Assembly (NCBI GenBank): GCA_964577935.1
Contig: CAZOAJ010000022.1
Coordinates: 1 to 26,781 of the forward strand
Source: JABDGV01 sp964577935
GTDB taxonomy: Bacteria; Chlamydiota; Chlamydiia; Chlamydiales; FEN-1388
Reading direction: 5' to 3'
DNA: 26,781 bases
Of the stretch, positions 15,654 to 23,603 are shown one piece after another (position 1 is the stretch's first letter; the number at the start of each line of letters is the position of its first letter). Position numbers and translations under genes: made by a program. The notes under the pieces were generated by a model. That model was not told the origin of the DNA, ran no database searches, and saw only the letters and a list, made by a program, of their open reading frames with translations.

Positions 15654-16343
15654 CTAGGAAAAAAGAAAGCTCCCGATTCGAATAATGGTAGCCCCTTCTT
15701 CTATTGCCCATTCAAAATCACCTGACATTCCCATAGAAAGGTCGCAAAAGTCAGGATTTTTAAAATCTTTTTTAATGCTATCGAAAAGCTGCTTTGTTGT
15801 TTGAAATGTAGTACGGATTAGCTTTTCTGATCTGACTGTACGATCGTAACAAGGCGCCATGGTCATAAGCCCTGAAACTCTAATTGAGCTATACGTAAGG
15901 AGCTCTTCATAGACGCTTCGGCATTCGTCTATATTCATGCCATACTTCGTTGCCTCAGATAAAAGGTTCACTTGGAGAAGAATTGAGCAAATACTCCCTT
16001 CACTTTGTGCCGCTTGTGCAATTTTCACCCCAAGTTCCAACGAGTCAACTGAATGAATAAGAAAGGTTTTTCCAACTACCTTGGAGACTTTGTTTTTTTG
16101 TAGATGACCAATGAGATGCCATGAAGCCTGAGCTGTAAATAACTCTCTCTTCTGAAGAAGATCCTGGGGTCGATTCTCTCCAAAATGGCTGATTCCAGCT
16201 GCGTAGAGCTCCGCAAGATCAGAAAAAGGCCGCTGCTTTGTAACTCCGACCAAGAGAATCTCTTTTGGAGATCTTGCAGCCCTTTGACAGGAAAGCTCTA
16301 TTCTATTTCTTAACCGATCTACATTCTGCTGAATAGTCATCAT
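15654..16343 (-). CDS. yggS: YggS-family pyridoxal 5'-phosphate homeostasis protein
   Basis: Cytosolic PLP-binding protein (PLPBP/PROSC family) with a TIM-barrel fold, non-enzymatic, buffering PLP and affecting amino-acid pools. The 229 residues show the PLP lysine K36 in VGVTKQRP, the family block HFGENRPQDLLQK (53-65), WHLIGHLQKNKV and the C-terminal phosphate-binding signature SMGMSGDFEWAI followed by GATIIRIGSFLF. The start overlaps the previous gene's stop (ATGA, 4 bases), so translation is coupled. Two adjacent ATGs (16343 and 16340) are both possible. Its position next to floA/NfeD genes rather than cell-division genes is unusual compared with proteobacteria. A distant PLP link is hemL, the PLP enzyme at the head of the same cluster. 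Confidence 0.94.
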   Translation of the reverse strand: MMTIQQNVDRLRNRIELSCQRAARSPKEILLVGVTKQRPFSDLAELYAAGISHFGENRPQDLLQKRELFTAQASWHLIGHLQKNKVSKVVGKTFLIHSVDSLELGVKIAQAAQSEGSICSILLQVNLLSEATKYGMNIDECRSVYEELLTYSSIRVSGLMTMAPCYDRTVRSEKLIRTTFQTTKQLFDSIKKDFKNPDFCDLSMGMSGDFEWAIEEGATIIRIGSFLFS

Positions 16344-16786
16344 TTAGAATCTTTACGAAAAACTTTAGGTGGAGAGAGTATTTCATGGTCTATCATGAGG
16401 CGGCGTCCAGATCTCTTTGTAAGATCAGTCACAGCACTTGCACGCCTAGACCTTAAAAATTCAACTTGAGGAGGAAGGGGAGATATAACCTGGCATTCAT
16501 TTTGGTTTATATCTGTATATTCCTCATACTTCTCTGTATGTGCTGATAGGTGCTTTTGTCTTTCACTCTTATGCTCTTGTTCACGCAAGATCCTTCGGCG
16601 TGTAGGCACTCGCTTTTGAAATCCATCTTGAGGCAGTTTATCAAACCTATCAGCACCCTGAGGAGTCGTTTCAAACAACCTCTCTGAATGAGGATCTTCA
16701 GAAGCTCTTTTTTTTTGCTTCTGATCTCGACGACTCGTCAAAAAAAAGACTAAAAGAGCAATAAATAAACCGATCAGTTGATCCAT
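16340..16786 (-). CDS. Small N-terminally anchored protein with basic, polar tail
   Basis: Function not recognised. The 148 residues begin with one membrane segment (about 3-17, IGLFIALLVFFLT), followed at once by positive charges (SRRDQKQKKR), so the body should be cytosolic. Residues 20-115 are low-complexity, rich in charged and polar residues, probably disordered. The last part, RSGRRLMIDHEILSPPKVFR, resembles the short E-I-L-x-P-P-x-x-x-R end seen in some small membrane-anchored bacterial proteins; I recall this only as a pattern, not a named family. It lies between floA (41 bases) and yggS (overlap), so it may be a partner of the flotillin membrane platform. Confidence 0.7.
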   Translation of the reverse strand: MDQLIGLFIALLVFFLTSRRDQKQKKRASEDPHSERLFETTPQGADRFDKLPQDGFQKRVPTRRRILREQEHKSERQKHLSAHTEKYEEYTDINQNECQVISPLPPQVEFLRSRRASAVTDLTKRSGRRLMIDHEILSPPKVFRKDSK

Positions 16787-16827
16787 ACTATTGCCCTCCG
16801 AACAAGCTATTAATACAGGATTGCGAT

Positions 16828-17820
16828 TTAGGCATCAGTCCCTGAAATCGACTTACGCATTTTGGTGTCCGCTTGGAGATTTTCTAATTTATAAAAATCC
16901 AAAACACCAAAGTTGCCTTGCTTAAATGCATCAGAAATCGCTAAAGGAATCGCAGCCTGTGCCTCGATTAATCGAGCTTCCATCAGTTTGACTTGGGCCA
17001 TATTTTCTTGCTCCATAGCAACAGCCATAGCACGTCGTTCTTCAGCCTTCGCTTGAGCGATTCTTTTATCTGATTCAGCTTTATCCGCACGAAGCTTCGC
17101 CCCAATATTTTCTCCAATTGCAATATCAGCAATATCAATAGAGAGAATTTCAAAAGCTGTTTGTGCATCTAGCCCCTTCTCAAGAACCCGCTTAGAAATA
17201 AGTTGTGGGTTTTCCAAAACAGCCAAGTGTGTTTCTGAAGCACCAATGGCGCCAATAATCCCCTCTCCTACACGAGCAATGATGGTTTCTTCGGTGGCAC
17301 CCCCAACAAGCTGTGCAATATTCGTACGAACGGTTACTCGAGCTCGGCAGCGAAGCTGAACGCCATCTTTTGCAACACCCGTAATATATTCGCCATGAGA
17401 CTTATCAGGGCAGTCAATGACTTTTGGATTCACCGATGTTCTGACCGCATCTAAAATATCTCTTCCTGCAAGATCAATGGCTGTTGCTCGTTTCCAATCG
17501 AGAGGAATATTCGCTTTTTGAGCGGCAATAAGCGCTGCAACAACATCAAGCACTCGCCCTCCAGCAAGAAAGTGAGTTTCAAGATCTGCAACCGGAATCT
17601 CACGCAAACCCGCTTTATATGCATTTATATGCGCATTCACAATTGTTCTTGGAGGAATCTTACGTAGGCTCATCCCTACAATATTGAACAAAGAAATAGG
17701 AGTCCCCGAAACGAAGGCCTGAAACCAAAGGCTTATATATTTCATCAAAATGATGATAACTACAGCTAATACGCAGACAAATGCAATCAAGACTAATGAA
17801 GCACCTTGAACATCATTCAT
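16828..17820 (-). CDS. floA: Flotillin-like protein FloA (SPFH-like, YqfA/DUF-type)
   Basis: Inner-membrane scaffold that forms functional membrane microdomains. The 330 residues start with a membrane hairpin/segment (about 8-32), then the conserved GTPISLFNIVGMSLRKIPP, NAHINAYKAGL and LETHFLAGGRV blocks, and a C-terminal Ala/Glu-rich helical region (about 240-305, e.g. KAEERRAMAVAMEQENMAQ), all typical of FloA. Length matches Bacillus FloA (331). It lies 23 bases downstream of the short NfeD gene, the usual genetic partner of this family. The pairing with NfeD proteins supports a shared role in membrane organisation or protease recruitment. Confidence 0.95.
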   Translation of the reverse strand: MNDVQGASLVLIAFVCVLAVVIIILMKYISLWFQAFVSGTPISLFNIVGMSLRKIPPRTIVNAHINAYKAGLREIPVADLETHFLAGGRVLDVVAALIAAQKANIPLDWKRATAIDLAGRDILDAVRTSVNPKVIDCPDKSHGEYITGVAKDGVQLRCRARVTVRTNIAQLVGGATEETIIARVGEGIIGAIGASETHLAVLENPQLISKRVLEKGLDAQTAFEILSIDIADIAIGENIGAKLRADKAESDKRIAQAKAEERRAMAVAMEQENMAQVKLMEARLIEAQAAIPLAISDAFKQGNFGVLDFYKLENLQADTKMRKSISGTDA

Positions 17821-17843
17821 ACTCTACTCCGATAATTTGTCCA

Positions 17844-18323
17844 TTAATTTGTTCGTGCATTAATTCTTTGCACAACAAGATATGACCCTTGAGCGGAAAT
17901 CACCACAATTTTTTCTCCTCGCTCAATATAAGGCCCGCTCGAAAGAACCTGAACTCGTTTTTGATCGATCTCAGCAAATCCCGAAGGACCTAAGTCTGTT
18001 TGAGCAGTCCCTGATTTACCGATAAGTCCCATATCTACAGAGGATCCGGTATACCCTACTTGGCTTGCATCTAAATAAAAAGTATTTTTGCTAGCTGATT
18101 TTCTAATCCTACCTATAGCAAATCGCACAGTAATTACAGCTAAAGAAATTGAAAAAAGAATAAAAATCAAAATCGACAAAAGTGAGTATCCCGACTGCGC
18201 AAAGCACAGTATGGAGATGATATAGGATACCACAGAGAGAACCGCTAAAATACCTCCTGGAAGATAAAACTCTAAGAAGATGAGGACTAACGTCAAAATA
18301 AGAAATAAAATTGCTTCAATCAT
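17844..18323 (-). CDS. Short NfeD-family membrane protein
   Basis: NfeD short form: three membrane helices (about 2-20, 24-44 and 47-68) and a C-terminal OB-fold domain (about 95-155, with GKSGTAQTDLGPSGFAEIDQ and VVISAQGSYLVVQRI), 159 residues. It lacks a protease domain. Such proteins accompany flotillin-like proteins and are thought to interact with them. It overlaps the upstream long NfeD gene by 4 bases (ATGA) and precedes floA by 23, so the three form a translationally linked unit. The OB domain carries the typical glycine-containing turns (DLGPSG, ERGEK). Confidence 0.9.
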   Translation of the reverse strand: MIEAILFLILTLVLIFLEFYLPGGILAVLSVVSYIISILCFAQSGYSLLSILIFILFSISLAVITVRFAIGRIRKSASKNTFYLDASQVGYTGSSVDMGLIGKSGTAQTDLGPSGFAEIDQKRVQVLSSGPYIERGEKIVVISAQGSYLVVQRINARTN

Positions 18324-20476
18324 ATATCCATCTCCGGCCCAACAATAATCCTACCAACAACAACTCTACCTGGTTGAACTTCAAGAATACGAACTTTTGT
18401 TCCCTCATCTATAAATTCCCCACTTGAAATCGCATCGATGAGACGACCATTGATTTCAACTTTTCCGGCTGGACGAAGAGTAGAGGCAACCTGAGCAATG
18501 GATCCAATTTCTATATGAGATTCAGAGCTATCAACTTGTAGAGATGGTTGCGAATCCCTTTTAAGAACAAGCCAAGACAAAAGCTCAAGTCTTCTTTTCA
18601 TAGGCCGAGCCATAAATATCATGAGCACAAAAGAAACTAAAATGGCTCCAGAAATCCAAATAAGACGAGTCATCACATAATCACCTGCTGCATTAAATGC
18701 CGTCCCTTCAAACCGTATTGATGAGATTCCAGGCAAAATAATCCCTATAATTCCAGCAAGAGAAAAAAATCCGCCTAAAATACCTAAAAGCCCAAAAGTT
18801 GGGATCATAAAGACTTCAATTGCTACAAGTAATAAGCCGAAGAGGAGAAGAAGAACCTCAAGCCATGATATTGCTTCTTGTGAAAAGCTGGTTAGCCCTA
18901 AAAAAAAGAGGCAAATCAAACCAACAAGCCCTGCAATCCCAAATCCTGCGGACGAAAACTCCATATAGATAGCTATCATGAGGCCCATGACAAGAAGAGA
19001 TGAAATAAAAGGCTGTGCTAAAAGAGCAACAAATCGGGTCTGCCAATCCATGCGATAAGGATCAATATGATCACTCATTATAGTATCTGGCCAAGGAAGC
19101 ACTTTTAACGAAGTATCTATTAAAGAGCGATCTGAGGATAGATCTTCATACGAGGTTTGTTGAGATGGTTCAACAAGAACATCTGCAACTCCAAATTCAT
19201 ACATTTTTTGAGCCGTCAGTGTCAGAAGCTTTCCCTTCGCAGAGATAATTTCGTCAGGAGTTACGCCTCCTCGACGAATGTCATCCATGCTCGCAAGCTT
19301 GATAATTTGATCTCCACGCTTAACGACAACTGTATCAGGATCGACCATAGCTTCCGCTAAAGCAGGATTTCTGCCATAAAATTCAGCACGACTTGCAAAA
19401 TCTGTTCGAAGCGCTGAATTTATCTTTTCTGGCGCCTCTTTCATCCCCTCTGATGTCATCGTAATCGGCATTGCTGCCCCCATGATTGCATCTTTAGATG
19501 CCACGATAAACGGACATGAATAGGCAATCATTGCTCCCGCAGAGACGGCCCAGTTATCGATAAAAGCAATAACAGGAATATCACTCTTGGAATTAAAAAC
19601 CTTCAAGGCATCTGAAATACGCTCAGCTGCAAACACCTCCCCTCCAGGGGTATTAAGATCTACAACGAGCGCATCGATTTTCTGCTCGGAATAATACTTA
19701 AGAGCCGATCGAACGTAAATCCAAGTTGCGTCGGAAATCTCTTCCGTTTTTCCACCTATCTCGATCCAGCCGATTTTTCCGCTTCTTTGTCCCCGAAAGC
19801 TCTCTTTAAACCGTTTATCGAACTGCTCCTTTAATTTCCCAGACACGTTATTTTTATCAGGAATTAGAGTTGTGAAGGGAGAAAGAGACGAAATCAATTT
19901 TAAATCTTCAAGCTGAAGCCTATTCAATACAAGGGTTTGATGTTCGTCCTTATGCACACCATCGATATCAAAGGAGCTCGATGGATCAGACATTGCGTCG
20001 ACAAGCTGAGCTAAAATTTTCGCATTTGGGAGATTTGGATCGATCATGCCTTGGATTCGGCTGCGGAGAACATTAAGAGGAGATCCCTCATTCGAGACAT
20101 CTCGAATAGCTCCCCATGAAACAACTGGACTCGTGTCTATTTGTTGACAAACAAAGGGAATAATTGCTGAAGCTCCAAGAGCCTTATCAATAATTCTGCA
20201 AGCAACACGTCTTCCATCTTTTCTTTTTTGATAAAGTTCTTTTGCAAGAATCAAAACACTCTCTTCATCCCCTCCAGCCGAGGTAATACCAAGGTATAGA
20301 AAATCTTCATGTGATTCTTCAATAGCCTTTTGTATTTCATGGCAACGTGTTGAGTCTAAATAACCAAATACTGCAATTTCTTCAGCTTGAAGATTTCTCT
20401 CGTGAAGAACTCTGCTCAGACAAAAAATGAGCACCAGCAGCTTCAGAAGAGTCAAACATTTCAGATAGTACTTCAC
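18320..20476 (-). CDS. Long NfeD-type membrane serine protease with duplicated ClpP-like domains
   Basis: Membrane-bound S49/ClpP-class protein with a C-terminal NfeD OB-fold. From the GTG at 20476 it has 718 residues: signal peptide (about 1-30), a first ClpP-like domain (about 32-165), a second (about 232-430), four to six membrane helices (about 490-625) and the OB domain (about 654-718). Domain 2 has TPGG (277-280), nucleophile S312 in AVSAGA and K351 in PEKIN, the Ser-Lys dyad of this class. Domain 1 has SAGG (66-69), but G101 replaces the serine and R140 the lysine at identical spacings. The GTG has GTGAGG 6 bases upstream and best fits a signal peptide; an ATG at 20494 is the alternative. 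Either way it overlaps hemL by 95-113 bases. Confidence 0.88.
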   Translation of the reverse strand: MKYYLKCLTLLKLLVLIFCLSRVLHERNLQAEEIAVFGYLDSTRCHEIQKAIEESHEDFLYLGITSAGGDEESVLILAKELYQKRKDGRRVACRIIDKALGASAIIPFVCQQIDTSPVVSWGAIRDVSNEGSPLNVLRSRIQGMIDPNLPNAKILAQLVDAMSDPSSSFDIDGVHKDEHQTLVLNRLQLEDLKLISSLSPFTTLIPDKNNVSGKLKEQFDKRFKESFRGQRSGKIGWIEIGGKTEEISDATWIYVRSALKYYSEQKIDALVVDLNTPGGEVFAAERISDALKVFNSKSDIPVIAFIDNWAVSAGAMIAYSCPFIVASKDAIMGAAMPITMTSEGMKEAPEKINSALRTDFASRAEFYGRNPALAEAMVDPDTVVVKRGDQIIKLASMDDIRRGGVTPDEIISAKGKLLTLTAQKMYEFGVADVLVEPSQQTSYEDLSSDRSLIDTSLKVLPWPDTIMSDHIDPYRMDWQTRFVALLAQPFISSLLVMGLMIAIYMEFSSAGFGIAGLVGLICLFFLGLTSFSQEAISWLEVLLLLFGLLLVAIEVFMIPTFGLLGILGGFFSLAGIIGIILPGISSIRFEGTAFNAAGDYVMTRLIWISGAILVSFVLMIFMARPMKRRLELLSWLVLKRDSQPSLQVDSSESHIEIGSIAQVASTLRPAGKVEINGRLIDAISSGEFIDEGTKVRILEVQPGRVVVGRIIVGPEMDI

Positions 20477-21743
20477 ACATAGCCTCACTGACATTATCAA
20501 GAGTTTTATCAGAATGAACCATCGATAGGAAGAGAGTCTCAAATTGGAGAGGAGGAATATAGACTCCGCGGCCAAGCATTTTTTTAAAAAATTCTCTAAA
20601 TCTATCTTGCGAGCTATATAATGCCTCATGAAAAGCAGACACCCTTTCCACAGAAAAGAAAAGAGTCGCTATCGATCCAATTCGTTGGATCTGTACTGGG
20701 TAGTTTCTATCGACTATCAATTGTTCAATCGGTTTGAACAGCCTATCACTCTTTCTTTGTAGTTCTTCATACACCTCAGGCCCGATCATATCAAGAACTG
20801 CTATTGCGGCTTCAACCGCGATGGGATTGCCGGATAGCGTTCCTGCTTGATAAACATGTCCTTCGGGGGCTAAAAGATTCATAATTTCTTTTTTCCCTCC
20901 AAATGCCGCCAAAGGAAAGCCTCCACCGACTATTTTACCTAAACACGTAAGATCGGGAGTGATTTTAAAAAATTCTTGAGCCCCTCCAGGAGCGAGCCTA
21001 AATCCCGTCACCACTTCATCAAAAATAAGAAGGGATTGATATTCCCTTGTTTTCGCACGAAGAAACTCTAAAAATCCTTCTTTTGGAAGAACACACCCCA
21101 TATTTATAGCCACGGGTTCAAGCAATATAGCTGCGCAGTCTCTTCCATATGGACTTTCAAAATATCTATTTATTGCCTCGAAGTCGTTAAATGGGATTCG
21201 ATCTGTAAGAGAAGCAAATGATTCAGGCACCCCATTATGAGCATTGTTTGTATAGAGAGCACCTGAGCCTGCCGCTTTGAGGAACTGATCATGATGGCCA
21301 TGATAATGGCCTTCAAAAGCCAAAATCCTATTTTTTCCTGTGCGAGCTCGGGCCAATCTCACTGCTGACATAACAGCCTCAGTGCCAGATGAGACAAAAC
21401 GAACCCGTTCTATACTTGGCATCAAGGACATAATTCTTTCTCCAAGAACCCCCTCTTGAACGGTCGTAATTCCATATGTCGTTCCCTTATTTAAAGCCAT
21501 TCGTGCGGCATCCAGAATGATAGGGTGAGCATGTCCGAAAAGAAGAGCTCCCCAAGACATACAAAAATCGATGTACGCATTTCCATCTATATCAATAATT
21601 CTGCAATCTTCGCCTCGATCGGCTATAAGAGGAGTCACTCCCACTTGCCGGCAAGCTCTCACAGGAGAGCTTACTCCTCCTGGAAGGAGGGTTTGAAGCT
21701 TTTCCCAAGCATCATGGCTTTTATTTCTATTCAAAATTTTCAT
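20382..21743 (-). CDS. hemL: Glutamate-1-semialdehyde 2,1-aminomutase
   Basis: PLP enzyme converting glutamate-1-semialdehyde to 5-aminolevulinate, the C5-pathway entry to haem. The 453 residues contain the PLP lysine K270 in CLGKIVGGGFPL, D242 in FDEVVTGFRL, SSGTEAVMSAVRLAR (118-132), GHYHGHHD (145-152) and the gating-loop region AAGSGAL. The N-terminal LLPGGVSSPVRA is family-typical. About 30 residues at the C-terminus (SSEAAGAHFLSEQSSSREKSSS in part: FLSEQSSSREK) extend past the usual end and overlap the next gene, so this tail may be non-functional. Shine-Dalgarno AAGAG lies about 7 bases before the ATG. It is divergent from tamA, with only 60 bases between starts. Confidence 0.95.
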   Translation of the reverse strand: MKILNRNKSHDAWEKLQTLLPGGVSSPVRACRQVGVTPLIADRGEDCRIIDIDGNAYIDFCMSWGALLFGHAHPIILDAARMALNKGTTYGITTVQEGVLGERIMSLMPSIERVRFVSSGTEAVMSAVRLARARTGKNRILAFEGHYHGHHDQFLKAAGSGALYTNNAHNGVPESFASLTDRIPFNDFEAINRYFESPYGRDCAAILLEPVAINMGCVLPKEGFLEFLRAKTREYQSLLIFDEVVTGFRLAPGGAQEFFKITPDLTCLGKIVGGGFPLAAFGGKKEIMNLLAPEGHVYQAGTLSGNPIAVEAAIAVLDMIGPEVYEELQRKSDRLFKPIEQLIVDRNYPVQIQRIGSIATLFFSVERVSAFHEALYSSQDRFREFFKKMLGRGVYIPPLQFETLFLSMVHSDKTLDNVSEAMCEVLSEMFDSSEAAGAHFLSEQSSSREKSSS

Positions 21744-21803
21744 ATATCACTCTTTTCATGTCGCCGTTTCCACAATTCATACTTAGGTGAAAATTCTGAA
21801 TGT

Positions 21804-23603
21804 ATGAAAAATAGACTGTCAACGATACTATTCTTCATGTTTGGTAGATTCAATCTCTTATTTTTTTTAGGTATCCTGTTCTCAACGAGTTTGCTGCATG
21901 CTATTGATTACGATGCAGAAATTCAACTGGAGCAGAAACCGGCCTATGCAGATCGATCAATCATATCTAGCCTTAAAAAGTCCTCTTCGACCTTTCAACT
22001 CCAAAAATCTCCCCCTCTCACATTTTCTTCTCTCAAACGAAGAGCTGAAGGAGATATAGAAAATCTTCAAAAAGTCTTGAAAGCAAATGGTTTTTTATCC
22101 GCAAAAATTCGATTAAAAACACAATTTGAGCAAGTTCGAGCAAAGGTAATTTTTGAGGTACAATTAGGACCGAAATTCACATTTGACTCTGTTCAAATCG
22201 TTGGAACTTCAGATTCGCAAGAAATCCTTGATGAGCTGGAAAAAATTGGAATAAAAAAGGGACAGCCTTTTAACGCCGAATGCCTTGAAGACGGAAACCA
22301 CGTAATCACCTCATTACTCAAGAACAAGGGGTACCCTCTCAGCAAAATCATTCAAAGAACTCTACTTGCTGACAGAAAACACGCCAATATAGACGTTACT
22401 TTTTCGATTTTCACAGGACCCAAATGCACTTTTGGTCCCGTTTATTACTCAGGAAACACATCAATTCAACCAAGCTATTTTTCACCTATTTGCCCTTGGA
22501 AAGAAGGTGAATTATTCTCAGAAAAGCTCGTTGAAGAGATGCAAAAACGGCTTGAAAAAAGCGGTCTTTTCAAAAGCGTCTCCGTTAAAGAAGGATTTGT
22601 TACTGATACAAAAATTCCTATAGAAATCTATGTAGAGGAAAGTCCAAGAAGGACTATTGGAGCCGGACTTTGCTATACGACAACTTATGGACCAGGTATA
22701 GGAGCCCAATGGAGGCATCGTAATTATTTCGGTAACGGAGAACGCATTGAATTTCGAGCAGATTTGTGGCGGCAGAATAGATATGCCTCATTGAGCTACA
22801 CAATCCCGAACTTCAAAGAATATCAACAAAACTTAATATATTTAGCCGAATATAACTTTCAAACAACCATTTCATACCAAAGTTCATCTGTTGCAATGTC
22901 AGCTTTGATGGAAAACAGACTTGCACACAACGTCGATTTCATTCGTGGAGGACAAATTGAGCGATTGAAGTCACATGGATTTGATGGCAATCACCTTTTT
23001 AGACTCGGAAAGATTCCTTTTCAAATTAAATGGACCTCAGCAAATAGCCTTTTAGATCCAACTCATGGAGCTCAAATAAATTGTAAAGTCACACCTACGT
23101 TCCAAGTAGCGGACAAGCCCTATCCGTATCTGATCCATTTGACTTCGGGTACTTTATATCGTTCCTATTTGAATAATGCACTTACCCTAGCTGCGAAAGC
23201 TCAAGTTGGCAATATTTTTGGAGAAAGTGAACATGTCATTCCCTTGCCGGATAGATTCTTTGGAGGATCTGATTCATCGCTGCGAGGATATAAAACCTAT
23301 AGCGTTGCTCCACTAACTAAGCATGGAATCCCCATGGGCGGCAGATCGATACTTACAGGAACTCTGGAAGCTCGAATCAGAACAACGACTCCTCTTGGAT
23401 GGGTTCTCTTTTATGACGTAGGGAATGTCTATCATTTTTGGTTTCCAACACTTGGAACTCCCCTTCTTCATTCAACAGGTATCGGAGTTCGCTATAACAC
23501 ACCAATTGGACCGATGAGACTCGACGTTGCATTTCCACTTAATCGTCGACATAGTATAGATCCGTTGTTTCAAATCTATTTTAGTATTGGGCAGGCTTTT
23601 TGA
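21804..23603 (+). CDS. tamA: TamA-like Omp85-family outer-membrane assembly protein
   Basis: Outer-membrane beta-barrel of the Omp85 superfamily, which with TamB supports envelope assembly or lipid transport. From ATG 21804 (599 residues, close to E. coli TamA at 577) there is a hydrophobic signal region (about 8-33, ending LLHA), three POTRA-like domains (about 65-300, e.g. GPKFTFDSVQIVGTSDS and GPKCTFGPVYYSGNTSIQPS), and a 16-strand-size barrel. The barrel includes the lid-loop motif GGSDSSLRGY (VRGF type) and ends in an aromatic strand with terminal Phe (FQIYFSIGQAF). The open frame extends upstream to 21525 but there it is antisense to hemL. AGGTGA lies 13 bases before the ATG, a wide spacing; ATG 21837 is an alternative. 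It overlaps tamB by one base. Confidence 0.9.
   Translation: MKNRLSTILFFMFGRFNLLFFLGILFSTSLLHAIDYDAEIQLEQKPAYADRSIISSLKKSSSTFQLQKSPPLTFSSLKRRAEGDIENLQKVLKANGFLSAKIRLKTQFEQVRAKVIFEVQLGPKFTFDSVQIVGTSDSQEILDELEKIGIKKGQPFNAECLEDGNHVITSLLKNKGYPLSKIIQRTLLADRKHANIDVTFSIFTGPKCTFGPVYYSGNTSIQPSYFSPICPWKEGELFSEKLVEEMQKRLEKSGLFKSVSVKEGFVTDTKIPIEIYVEESPRRTIGAGLCYTTTYGPGIGAQWRHRNYFGNGERIEFRADLWRQNRYASLSYTIPNFKEYQQNLIYLAEYNFQTTISYQSSSVAMSALMENRLAHNVDFIRGGQIERLKSHGFDGNHLFRLGKIPFQIKWTSANSLLDPTHGAQINCKVTPTFQVADKPYPYLIHLTSGTLYRSYLNNALTLAAKAQVGNIFGESEHVIPLPDRFFGGSDSSLRGYKTYSVAPLTKHGIPMGGRSILTGTLEARIRTTTPLGWVLFYDVGNVYHFWFPTLGTPLLHSTGIGVRYNTPIGPMRLDVAFPLNRRHSIDPLFQIYFSIGQAF

Noticed and set aside
20495..20629. N-terminal extension of the NfeD protease to an ATG at 20629
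   Set aside because: The extra 45 residues lie wholly inside hemL, lie ahead of the natural signal peptide, and have no ribosome site.
21525..21803. Upstream extension of the tamA frame to 21525
   Set aside because: It is antisense to the conserved N-terminus of hemL, lacks signal-peptide logic, and the real signal sequence begins after ATG 21804.
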